Shown here in pieces: positions 34,949 to 45,723 of a DNA stretch of 64,000 nt. Source of the DNA: Ophiura sarsii. Taxonomy: Eukaryota > Echinodermata > Ophiuroidea > Amphilepidida > Ophiuridae. Both the position numbers and the translations under genes were made by a program. The notes beneath the pieces are model-generated. The model was given only the letters and a program-made list of their open reading frames with translations. It made no database searches and was not told where the DNA came from. Where the stretch lies: the NCBI GenBank assembly GCA_035610835.1, contig CM069441.1, positions 98,822,180-98,886,179 of the forward strand. The letters run 5' to 3'. Within the stretch, counting starts at the first letter, position 1. Each line of letters begins with the position of its first letter.

Positions 34949-35456
34949 GGGCCGTATTCTCGTACGTAGTTAAACACGGTTTTAAGCTAAACGCGCGTCC
35001 AACTTTGAGTTTAGACACATCGCTTAACTAAACGCAATTCTCGTACATTTGTTAACTTAAACACCTGTCTAACTCACCGAAAAGTGTCTAACTTTAAACA
35101 TGAGTATGGGGGTAGTTTAAGGCGTGTTTAACTATAAACAAATACACGAACTGTATGCCTTGAATGATTACTCAACCGTGCTCGGTGTAAGCTGCTGAGT
35201 ATAGGTCGTGTAGTATTAAAAATACACGTACGTTTGAGGTATTCAGTCGATTGTATTGTAACCCATTAGGGCCACAACAAAAATAAATACCTGTATACAG
35301 TAACGCACAACCACCCTGGGGACGAGATGCGCAGAGTTTAAAACCGTGTTTAGTTAAACACGCTGTTTAAAAGATAAACTCGCGTTTTAGTTAGACACGA
35401 GTTTAGTTAGACACGGTTTTAAGCTAAAACCGTGTTTAGTACGAGAGAATACGGCC
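34949..35456. mobile_element. GGGCCGTATTC foldback family, copy 9
   Basis: An intact copy with GGGCCGTATTCTCGTACG and ACGAGAGAATACGGCC ends. Confidence 0.8.
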
Positions 35457-35854
35457 AAGTCTTTATTCTGTTATGTTTTTCCCGATACATTCAGGGAAAT
35501 TGTGAAAAACAAAACAACAACAACAACAACAACCACAACAACAACATTCAATGAAATGAAACATACAGTGATTGTGGATAGCCGAAATTCCTAAATTGAA
35601 ATGAGCAATATGTCTATTAATAATTGTTGCACTACCAAGTTATATGTATTGTTTATAAACATATCAAGGTAATGTGGTCCAAAATGTATTTGATACTTGT
35701 TATTTGGATTATGTATGAGAATGATGTATCTATATTTGTTTTTCTTCTGTAATTGCAGTTAATTAATATTTTCCTGTATATAGATATTTTACTGTATCTC
35801 ATCTGTAGTGTGTTACTTAATAAACGGTAGCTGTAGAATAATAAGAGAAACAAA
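35457..35854. other. no gene seen; (AAC)n run
   Basis: A CAA/AAC-rich run at about 35508-35546. Nothing else noticed. Confidence 0.5.
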
Positions 35855-36992
35855 GGGCCTAATCTCTTACGTAGTTAAAAACGGTTTTAAGCTAAACACG
35901 CGTCTAACTTTGACTTAAGACACAGCGTTTAACTAAACGCGATTCTCGTACATTTGTTTAACTTAAGGGGGACTTAAGGATTTTTTTTGTTGAATTTTGT
36001 TAGTGCTGTAATTATTAAACCATGACTCAAATGTATATAAAAGTATACCTTTTTGGAAAGGAAATGGATCTGAGAATCCAAATTTGGCATCAATTTTGAC
36101 CAAAAATGTTGTTTTTTCGAGAAAATCACAAAAAAAACACACACTTTTTGACCCAATTTTTTTGAACACAGCTAACAAACATACTTTTAAGTTAAAAATG
36201 CCCAAATCACTTGATGATGATGTTAAGACACTACTGGAGGGACGATTTTTTTTAAAAAATCTAATCCAATATTTTTTTAAATTTTGACAAAAAAGTGTAA
36301 AACAAAATTAAAAATCCATTTTTTCACGTTTTTTTGCACTTTTTGGTCAAAATTTTCAAAAATATTAGATTAGGTTTGTTCAAAAAAATTGGGTAAAAAA
36401 AAGTGAATTTTGTGATTTTCTAAAAAAATCTACTTTTTTGGTCAAAATTGACGCCAAATTTGGATTCTCTTATCCATTTCCTTTCCAAAAATGTATACTT
36501 TTATATGCATTTGATTAATAATTCAATAATTACAGCACTCACAAAATTTAAAAAATCAAATCAAAAACTTCCTTTTAAGGACTTAAAAGTCCCCCCTTAA
36601 ACACGCGTCTAACTCGCCGAAATGTGTCTAACTTTAAACATGGGTACGGGGGTAGTTTAGTGCGCGTTTAACTAATCTAGCGCACCAACTGTATGCCCTG
36701 AATAATCACTCAACCGTGTCCGGTGCAAGCTGACGTGCGGATTGTGTAGTCTTTAAAAGTACCGTGTATTTAAGGCATTCGGTCGATAACTATTGTAACC
36801 CATTAGGGACACAATGAATTAAATACCTGTATCCAATCAACGCAGGACCACTCTGGGAACGATTTTTGCAGAGTTTAAAATCGTGTTTTGTTAAACACGT
36901 CGTTTAAAGGATAAACTCACGTTTAAGTTAGACACGCGTTTAGTTAAACACGATTTTAAGCTAAAACCGTGTTTAGTACGAGAATACGGCCC
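35855..36992. mobile_element. GGGCCGTATTC foldback family, copy 10 (split)
   Basis: GGGCCTAATCTCTTACGTAG ... TACGAGAATACGGCCC, interrupted at a TTAA by the foldback at 35969-36595. Confidence 0.75.
35969..36595. mobile_element. TTAA-flanked foldback with A/T-rich arms
   Basis: GGGGGACTTAAGGATTTTTT at the left is inverted at the right (...CTTTTAAGGACTTAAAAGTCCCCCC), and TTAA flanks both ends. Copy 4 shows the single uninterrupted TTAA at the same place (TACTTAAACACGCGTC). The arms of about 300 bp include ATAAAAGTATAC. Frames inside are not genes. Confidence 0.8.
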
Positions 36993-37575
36993 AAAAGGTT
37001 TAGCAACATGTGAAATGGTCCGAAAGGTTATCAGTTAAATCTAATCATTCAGTTGAGGGATTTGTGTTCCGATCAATTTCACCCATATTTTACTCATAAC
37101 CCCTACAAAATTTGACACCTGAGTGATGCTTCCCATATAGATGCTATCAGCGAAAAACTAAGTAAAATTACTCCAGAATGTCTTATACCACTTTAAAAGT
37201 TCGTGACATGTATATTGGCAAATCTTAAGTAAGCTTTTAGTGTTACTGTCTGTAAACTGTTGGAGTACTTTAAATCAAGTTTTGTCTGTATTATGATGCA
37301 ACTCATGTGGAATAGAAAAACGCATATTACAAATCGGGTAACCCACCTTTGTGGAATGATCAACAAATTATGCCTTTTATGTTTTGATCTTAGAATATCG
37401 ACTCTAAAAGTTCTATTGGCAAATCTTAAGTTAGCTTTTGACTTCTTATTTTTGTATATAAAGAGCAAATGTGAACAATAGCCCATCAGACATAAACAAA
37501 GTTAATGAACTGAGTGATTACACATCGAACTTGTAACTCTATACAGCTAGGGGGCGAGAGAGCTCTGATGGGCCA
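36993..37575. repeat. dispersed direct repeat, copy 1
   Basis: 37250-37420 (AAACTGTTGGAGTACTTTAA ... TTTTGATCTTAGAATATCGA) is repeated directly at 38196-38360. The 37495-37575 part matches 8125-8215. No gene. Confidence 0.55.
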
Positions 37576-37588
37576 ATCAATTCGTCGC

Positions 37589-38140
37589 TGTTCTGACATA
37601 CCGGCACATGTGCCATTTTGGGCAAAATGAGTTAAGTTGCATTTCATGATCTACAAATGAAACTCTTTATTCTCCAAAAAAATTGAGACAAAAAGGTAAT
37701 TAATTAATGAGATACCGCACTAATTAGTGTGATATGCCAGGGTTTTAACATAATACCGGCATGAAAACCTCATTTTGTATTCTGACATACCGGCACATCA
37801 CAATATTCTGCCATAGACCACCGTGTAACTGCAGTTCTGACATACCGGCACATCACTGGCATATCACTGTAGGACGAATATGAAGTTGTTGTTTTTTCTT
37901 TCTGACATACCAGCACATGACTTTATGACATAATTACTCCTAATTAATAATTGCAATTTGTTGTTGTAACATGCTCATAACAAACATAAGTATATCTATT
38001 AGTGTTCTTTGACAATGATAGTGACATTTGATGTAAATGCTCTCTAACAAGTCTTTTTAAAAATTTGCAAATTTTCAAACACGATTTTCTCAAAACGCTG
38101 TTTTTCGTGATGTGCCGGTATGTCAGAACAGCGACGAATT
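37589..38140. mobile_element. foldback with repeated TCTGACATACCGGCACAT motif
   Basis: The ends are CGTCGCTGTTCTGACATACC GGCACATG and its inverse, with AATT at both borders. The related uninterrupted locus at 8200-8215 has one CAATTGGTTCACTGC, which supports a 4-bp AATT duplication. The motif TTCTGACATACCGGCACATC recurs internally at about 37777, 37833 and 37900. Confidence 0.7.
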
Positions 38141-39634
38141 GGTTCACTGCAACTCAGAAAATAATCAAAATACAAGTAAACACAATTGCGCTGGCTTTAA
38201 ACTGTTGGAGTACTTTAATTCAAGTGTCGTTTGTATTTATGATGCACCTCATGTGGAATAGAAAAAGAGCATTTTACAACTCGGGTCATCCACCTTAAAT
38301 AGCATACAGAATGATCAACAAATTATGCCTTTTATGTTTTGATCTTAGAATATCGACGTCTAAAAGTTATATGTTTATGTAACTAATTTCCACTCGTGTA
38401 TTATCAGTGGTAAACGATAATCTTAAAATAAACACCAGATTTATCAAATTAATTCGGACGGGAAAAGGATGCGCCATTAATAAGAAAACATCCGTAGTTT
38501 GATTCTATGACAAGTATACTAGTATGACTTATAACACGAGGCAGCGTAGCTGCCGAGAGCTATAAGGAATTAAAAGCACTCATCGACAGTGACTATTTTA
38601 GTGATGATTTATGTGGCAGAGTTCTACCCTACACATCAGATACACACTACTTGCACAGTAGGACACCTCTCACTCATTCAGACGTCCAGACTTTAAGACA
38701 ATCAGACCATGAAAGTAACAGACCCCAGACTATACAATCATCTACTGAACACACACACACCAAGTTGGCTAATAATTGCAGCGCTGTAATTAATCAGGTT
38801 ATTTACGATGTAAAATTATCATCAGTCTGTCAAATTATCAGCACTCTGGAAGCTGTACAATAAGTGAAATTTGTGGAATTCTGGATTGGCTGTGTATGTG
38901 CTTTTAGTTGATTTATTGAAGGTAGCGAGCTAATAATAAGAGCCTCAGATAAACGCACAAACAAACTCACCCCTGCCGCGTATCATGTATGTGTGTGGTT
39001 TTTTCACGCGTGTCGTGCGCACATAGAGGTTATCCATGTACCGGATTAGTTGCCATCTTGTCGGGAATAATAACCGTGTTTAAGAATTTCAGAAAGAAGA
39101 CACACGTGTTTCATAGGCCAATTTTGGATGCAATGAATTGGACGTCATACACCGATTAAATTGAATGTAGAATATGCCGGGTGCGATTCATCTTTGTAGT
39201 CCGTTACGCATGGCAACATGGATAAACTCTGTAAATAAGGGCCAGTTGCTTGTAATACATTTACCCCATAAATGGACCAACTCTAAGTGACCTTGAAAGT
39301 TGCCCTGTAATGGTCTCGAATATAAAGCTAACTGTCAACGGTCCTGAAAAATGGCAACTTTCCAGAAATCGATAATTGAAGACAGGTTTCAAATTACATT
39401 GGTCATTTAGATGTAAGTTTATTTTAAATGAATGGTCCAATCAGAGGAATATATAAGAATTTGAAATAAAGTAAAGCAATTAAAAAAAAAGAAGGTATTG
39501 AGCCAGGATATTGTTGGTTTGTGATGTACACAACATCAAATAAAAACATATCTTTCTATTGGTACGGATGCTGATCCTGTCAATGAATTCACAATCAATC
39601 CAATGCAGAAAGAAGACAATAAAACCAGCCGCAT
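38141..39634. other. repeat copy 2 and unique sequence; candidate X-box
   Basis: 38196-38360 is the second copy of the repeat at 37250. GAGGCAGCGTAGCTGCCGAGA (about 38538-38558) is a palindrome. GTTACGCATGGCAAC at 39203-39217 resembles an RFX X-box but no coding frame follows. The 70-codon frame at 38651 has no recognised domain. Confidence 0.4.
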
Positions 39635-39988
39635 GCAGGGATAGCACTGGATCAAAAATGTGAGAGGTCCCATGAAAATTTTCAGGACCCCGTAGGACTT
39701 CAAAAAACAAATTTAAGGGGTCCCCCAAGAAATTGAGGGGTCCTGAAGTTTGGGTATTTGAAAATGTTACTTTTTTATGGACAGTTTTAATGAATTTATA
39801 TTGTGAGCAAAGGATGGATATGTAATTTACAGAATTTCTTAAGGTTTCCATTTCCATACATCGTCAAATGTAAGGGGTCCCTTCAATTTTGATCGGGACC
39901 CGCAAGTCTTTCTAATTTGAAACCTGACGCGTCACTATTTGAAAGTGAGAGGTCTAGGACGCGCAGACGCGTCAGAATGCGACCCCTG
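39635..39988 (-). repeat. 355-bp dispersed repeat, copy 2
   Basis: The inverse of 30556-30910 with scattered substitutions. The minus frame across it (39480-39857) is element sequence. Confidence 0.75.
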
Positions 39989-40559
39989 GCCGCATGTGAT
40001 TTTCTCTATTCTCAAACAAATAACAGGTCACGTGAATCTTTTCTCTCGGGTCCACAGTGAACCATTATAATATCAGTTCTTCTCAAGTTCATCCATCGTC
40101 AAATGATCCTTACAGATCTCCGACGGCACTATTGCGCAAAACATGACTTTCTAGCACTATGTTTATAAAGAGGTCAAAAAAAGTAAGTCCCCCCTAAAAT
40201 TTGATCACGTTTTTTGCATAACTCTACACACAATAAGACGTTTTGAGAAATTGAAACAGTTATGAAAAGAAAAGTACTTAGCTACCCATAGAAATTTTCC
40301 CCGTTTCAATATCATTATTACTTTTCCCAACATAGTTCCCCAAAATGATGTTTTCAGAAAAAGTGGGACTTTTCAAAATCTTATTCTAGAAAGTTACAAA
40401 AATGTCTCCAGTGCTGTTTAAAATTAATAATTGTCTTTATTTTCAATTAAAAGAAAGTGTTTTTTTTCTTTAGCTGGTCCTCATTTGAAATTATGAATAA
40501 AATGATTTTATTTCATGCATGACTAGCCAATAGTGTCCACCATTCACGTCAATAACTTG

Positions 40560-40985
40560 CTGTAAAACTAAAATCTGCACTATGTTGTTACTTCTCTCAA
40601 AATAGCACTAGTTTTTGAAACAAATTGAAGTTCAAACAATTTCTTAACACAAGAACTTTCAAAAGTCGCGTGTTGGGCTCTTAGTTCCACCCAAGAACTG
40701 GTCGATCTAACACCATTGACCGCGTGCTGGGGGACCTTGAAGATGGCTAAGGCAGTCTATAATCTTGCCAAATGACTTGATGACTTGCCAGACATGTTGA
40801 CTTTCAGCCCCATGGGCTAATTTTTAAAGCTAAATCTGCTCTAGGGGTATTATACGGTATTGTGATTTTTTTTCGAAATTTGAAATATCACTAGTTTTTA
40901 TAACAATTTGAAGTTCAAAGTTTTTTTTTAACACAACCACTTTCAAAAGTAACACTTTAAGCTTCGAGTTCAACCCAGGACATTT
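40560..40985. repeat. two diverged direct copies, about 130 bp
   Basis: CACTAGTTTTTGAAACAAAT (about 40606) and CACTAGTTTTTATAACAATT (about 40890) begin matching stretches with TTGAAGTTCAAA, TTAACACAA and ACTTTCAAAAGT. The rest of 39989-41189 shows no gene. Confidence 0.55.
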
Positions 40986-41189
40986 TCTAAGGAACTATAC
41001 CAAGCCTAAAGCCTTGGGCCATGCTTAAGAGAGCGATGGTAGGGTAGCCCGGCAAGTGCTCGGCGATATACAGGTGGTATGAAATATATCTGAGAAATGG
41101 TGTAGGAGGGGGAAGATTTATTACCATCGAAAAGCTTGCAAATCGGGGTTAGGATTGTCTGAAGCTTTTAAGGGAATGACATCGTAATG

Positions 41190-41371
41190 ATGTTCCAGTA
41201 TCGGGCGATACTGATACACAATTATGTACCAGTATCGTTCAATACTGGTTCCGTATCACTCGATACTGGAACACAGTTTGGTGATCCAGTATCGGACGAT
41301 ACTGGAACATTAAAATTGTACCAGTATTGAGCGATGCTGGCAAATATCATGTGCCAATATCGTGCGATATA
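41190..41371. mobile_element. palindrome-array element, copy 5 (no termini)
   Basis: Four to five palindromes (for example CCAGTATCGGACGATACTGG at 41286) without the usual ends. The minus frame across it is repeat-derived. Confidence 0.65.
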
Positions 41372-41689
41372 TACTCGTACTACGGGCTTGCAGCCCGTCA
41401 CCCTTGCATTTAACACACCTGCTTTCACTAAAATGTTAGACTTTTCACATAATTTTTTTTGTATGGTGCTATTAAAACAAACATATAAGAACATTAAAGT
41501 AATTAAAACAACATTGTATAGTCTTATTCTTCTTTAAAAGTGTCACGCAAGCTTTAGAATAGAACTCCAAAGTGACTTTAGCCAAAAAAAGAAGAAAATA
41601 AAAGAAAAGGAAATCGACCAACTGACCCACCTTTTCTCCTTGTTTGGGCAAACAAACCCCTCTTTTTCCCCCTTACCGAGTGGCAGCGA

Positions 41690-41944
41690 TGAGTAGACCA
41701 GCGGCAACCTACTCTAACAGGTCCTGTTCAGAACCAACAACACGTGTCAGTGGACATGGGCATTGTACCTGACCGCCTCTTTCTGAAGTCATCAGTTCTT
41801 CAGGCGATGAAGCTAGTAGAGCTTTTCGTGTTCAGCAGTGGCGTTTGGGGGTGCGTGCTCTCCATCCTCCTATTCCTGGACATGAGCGCGAGTGTAGCGC
41901 CCGAAAATAGTGCTATGCTATTTTGGTTTCGATTTCCCGACTAG
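41690..41944 (+). other. unexplained GC-richer segment with 67-codon frame
   Basis: From about 41690 the sequence is less AT-rich than its surroundings. A frame at 41744-41944 (GTG start) includes LFVFSSGVWGCVLSILLFLD, a hydrophobic run. No splice sites or homology recognised. It might be a retroposon piece or an exon fragment. Confidence 0.2.
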
Positions 41945-42318
41945 CGTCCTAGTAAAATTGGTGTAATTCTCCGAATATTAGTCAGAGTTTAAATTCAAAT
42001 TATTATTTAAGTAAATTAAAAAAGCTTTCTATATTCATTTATCATATACCACAATCATGATCTTATTGATTTTTAAACTGATTATTCCATTCTTAGAATC
42101 GTTTAAGTACGATATATATCTTTGAACATTTTAGCATATATATACATGTTTATATAGACTTGTATTCATATGACACCCGGATATTGAACTTTCCGTTCGT
42201 TCAAAGACCTATCATTGAAAAAGGTCAATTAGTAAGAATCTGTTTCAGGACATGTCTTTTCGAATTGTGCTGTTTCAGTTATAAACACATTCTCTAAAGA
42301 ACCCGATCAATATCGTAT

Positions 42319-42655
42319 TCCTGTATACATGTTTTACAATTGGTGCTGGTATTGTATATATCCTACCAGTTTTATCTTTTATCCTCCAATCTGTGTAGCC
42401 TACTTTTAAATTGTAGTTTTTAATTTGTTGATTTTTAAATTGTTTTATACCTGTATGCATGTCTTACAATTGGTTCTGGTATTGTATATATCTTACCAGT
42501 TTTATCTTTTATCCTCCAATCTGTGTACTTTTAAATTGTAGTTTTATAATTTGTTGATTTTTAAATTGTTTTAAATTGTAAAGCGCTTTGGGGTTTTTAC
42601 GAAAAGCGTTTCTAAAATGCAGCTTAGTAGTAGTAGTAGTAGTAATATAAACATT
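42319..42655 (+). repeat. duplicated segment ending in LINE/SINE-like tail
   Basis: Two direct copies of about 130 bp (ACAATTGGTGCTGGTATTGT..., at 42335 and 42466). They are followed by TTGTAAAGCGCTTTGGGG and AAAAGCGTTTCTAAAATGC, then (AGT)n. The AAAGCGCTTTG...AAAGCG end followed by a simple repeat is typical of L2/CR1-type LINE and V-SINE 3' tails. Confidence 0.5.
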
Positions 42656-43451
42656 TTTGGAAAATAGAAAATAAATTCAAAATGGTGTATAAAACTTACA
42701 CTAAGCAGTATGCTTTCGAATCTATTGGCTGGCTCTTTCTTACGTGAATCGAGGACATTAAAGTTGCAACATTAAAGGTATATGCCTTGTTTTCATTCTG
42801 TAAGCCATTGCAAAAGGACTGACACCATTGTATCTATGTTTCACGTTCGACAGCGTTGTCATGACAATATTAAAGTGCATAGTGTCACGATACCCGAAAA
42901 AATGGAGTGCAGGTATTCCTTCGTAACTTTAACAAAAATATAAATAGCACTGAAGAGGTAAAATTCAATTTTTCTAACATGTTTGCAGTAAACAGACTAA
43001 AAGTCATTACCGGCGGAAAGTGAACCCCTAAATGTCAGCGTCGAGTACGGCTTCCTGTCTGGCGTAAGTTTGTTTCTAGGACAACAACCTACTGCGGAGG
43101 AGTTTGGCGATGCAAAGTCACGTTAATGCACTGTATTCAAAAAGTTTCTGAAGACTGCCTATTTTAACAGTCAGTACGCACTGGCGTAACTAGGGTCTTC
43201 ATTTTTTTTTATGAGCAAATGCATTACCTACAATTTGAGACCTCATTCATACAAATCGCCGAGTGGATACTTTAAGTCATGATGACTTAGTAACCATGCA
43301 AACTGCTGCAATCAAAGTTGTAGTAAAGTCATTTTCTATGTGGTATCATTTATTAGTGTGTGCTCAGCGTTGACAAAATGTGTGCAAAAACACACTATAC
43401 TATTATAGGTCATCCTGAGCAACCATTTACAACCAAAATATATATCGGCAA

Positions 43452-43729
43452 ATGAAGAGCTGTGTTGCAAAAGGGCCTGCATCCATTTACACCTGTTACT
43501 CATTTTGCATTATTGACTGGATGGCTATTCATGTGGAATGTGGCTTGTATTGTTGGTGCCTCAATTGGCGTGCATGGATGCACTAATCTAAGTCATAGAA
43601 ACAGTAATATACACAGCCATACCATATAAATATGATTAATTCCATGAACTTGTCAATGCAAATTCAATTATGCAAAATGAGTAACATGTTGGAGTGGTCT
43701 GGTGGCCCTTTTGCAACAAAGCTCTTCAA
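43452..43729. mobile_element. MITE, GAAGAGCTGTGTTGCAAAAG termini
   Basis: GAAGAGCTGTGTTGCAAAAG GGCC is inverted at the right end as GGCCCTTTTGCAACAAAGCT CTTC. Inside, TACTCATTTTGCAT and ATGCAAAATGAGTA also pair. Non-coding. 43210-43285 is a fragment of the 9247-9684 repeat. Confidence 0.6.
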
Positions 43730-43899
43730 ATAAAGTCCACACTCATTAGCGAGGTCTACATGTAAAATCTGACCATCAATCAATGTATTATTGATATAGA
43801 CCTTCGAAGAATGTTGTTAGCTACGCAGTTACGCTTGGATACTCATTTGCTACCAAGAGGGTAAATCGTATAAGATTGGTGACGATGTATGAAGAATGT

Positions 43900-44110
43900 C
43901 AAATATCACAATATAGTAGGGATAGTAGGGTCATAAATGGTGATTCCGTGACCACAGAGGGCAAAGAAAGGTTTGAGAATGTTGGTACATTAAGGTATTT
44001 AGAACAAAATGAGCTCCTGTACCTCTCGCAAAAATGTGGGCAACTCCCAGGAGACAGCAAAATCCAAAATGGCCGCCATACAGGGGATCAAAAATTCAAA
44101 TTGCTTCAAC
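43900..44110. repeat. extra diverged arm of the 44276-45165 inverted repeat
   Basis: GGTCATAAATGGTGATTCCG TGACCA, AAAATGAGCTCC and AAAATGGCCGCCATACAGGG match the left arm below in order and orientation. Confidence 0.65.
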
Positions 44111-44275
44111 AATACTTTTAGACTCATGTTTTACATTTAGAGAGTAGTGTTTGACTCCAGAACAATTTCTAAAGATAACAGAAAACGATGCTTGAATTAT
44201 GCCGTTCCTTTGTTGTTTTTCTGATTGATTATTGTCGATTGCACTATCTATAGCATTGCAAATGTATAAAAAGTA

Positions 44276-45165
44276 TAGTAGAGTCATAATCTTGGATTCC
44301 GTGACCATTTTCTTCCTACCTTGGTTTCTTTGTGAATTTGTCAACTAGAACCATTTTAAAAGAAAATGAGCTCCCATGCATTTCTCAAAAGTGACGGGAA
44401 TGTTCTTTAATAGCGCAAATTCCAAAATGGCCGCCATACAGGGGTCCGAAAATTATAATGGCTTTAAGTAAGCTAAGATGCCTACCAAATTGTTCGTCTG
44501 AGCACAAGGATTCCGAAAAAGTATAGTTTGCCCTACTTTCGATGTTTGGTTAGCGAGTTATGGGGTCGAACGTAAAAAGGTCGTTGACCTTTGCATATGG
44601 GGTCAAAACTTGCTTCGATTTTGAAAAATGATATTTCAAATTGTTCGTTTGATTGCAAGGATTCCAGAAATGATAGTTTTTACCACCTAGAGTGTCCGTT
44701 GTATATAGAACCTGACCTTTTGACCCACACAAAATATTCCCGGTGGTAAAAAATCACCTATTTCTGGAATCCTTGTGATCATACGAACAATATGAGATAT
44801 TGTTTTTCAAAATCGGAGCAAGTTTAAATGTTGACCTCATTTTTTACGTTTTTACGTCAACGACCTTTTTACGTTTGACCCCGTAACTTGTTAACCCAAC
44901 ATCGGAATTAGAGCAAACTATACTTTTTCGGAGTCCTTGTGCTCAGGCGAACAATTTGGTAGGCTTAGCTTAATTAAAGCCATTTGAATTTTCGGACCCA
45001 TGTATGGCGGCCATTTTAGAATTTGCACTATTAAAGAACATTCCCGTCATTTTTGAGAAATGCATGGGAGCTCATTTTCTTTTAAAATGGTTCTAGTTGA
45101 CAAATTCACAAAGAAACCAAGGTAGGAACAAAATGGTCACGGAATCTAAGATTATGACTCTACTA
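44276..45165. repeat. 0.9-kb foldback ending 54 bp before exon 2
   Basis: The left arm (TAGTAGAGTCATAATCTTGG at 44277 ... to about 44700) is inverted at about 44735-45165. Landmarks ACCATTTTAAAAGAAAATGA, AAATGGCCGCCATACA and GAGCACAAGGA have their reverse complements in order on the right. The arms are about 430 bp with only a few dozen bases between them. Confidence 0.85.
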
Positions 45166-45219
45166 GTATGAGCATGAAAATATTTGTTTTATGACGCTTG
45201 ATCTGTCTTATTGTTATAG

Positions 45220-45723
45220 GTGAATTGCAGAAAGCTAAGAGTTTGCCAAAACTTAACGTTATATACGAAAACATCGGGGATCATGAAGCTCACCCGGGTC
45301 ATAGGTACCTCACTCCACAGCCGACAAAGCGAAAACCCTTCATAGCTCCAAAACCTGCCCAGAATGGTTCTGTGCGCCGATCCTTCCACAGAAGCAATGC
45401 ATTCCATGAAGATATACCAGAACACGAGTCGGAAGACTCGCCAGAACTTGATTCTGATGATTCAGAAGAGGCACCATCCACCGTTGGCAAGGGAGGTGCG
45501 CGAAGCGGCGGTTCTAAGAATGAAAGGCTTGAGGAAGCTAGAAGAGTTCTAGTTGCCTCATCTGGAACACTTACACCCAAACGAGTAGCCCCAACGCCAC
45601 CTGGAGGAGCCAGAAGGAAAGCACCAAGACCACCGTCCAACAGGAACAGGAAAGGGCGTAGGAACTCGGAATCGACAGCGCAAGATGTACGGCAGGTCCG
45701 AAGACCAATACGAACATCAAGAG
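45220..45723 (+). CDS. DCST1: DCST1-like exon 2: charged N-terminal extension
   Basis: The acceptor is TTATTGTTATAG at 45219 and the donor is AGAG|GTATTA at 45724. The exon encodes 168 residues with no membrane segment. Near its start is a TPQPTKRKPF motif, followed by an acidic stretch (HESEDSPELDSDDSEEA) and a basic, proline-rich part (GGARRKAPRPPSNRNRKGRR). It enters and leaves in phase 1. The region looks disordered and cytosolic. It matches no domain I recognise. The opposite strand also stays open from 45781 to 45299, but this follows from the codon composition and is not a gene. Confidence 0.8.
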
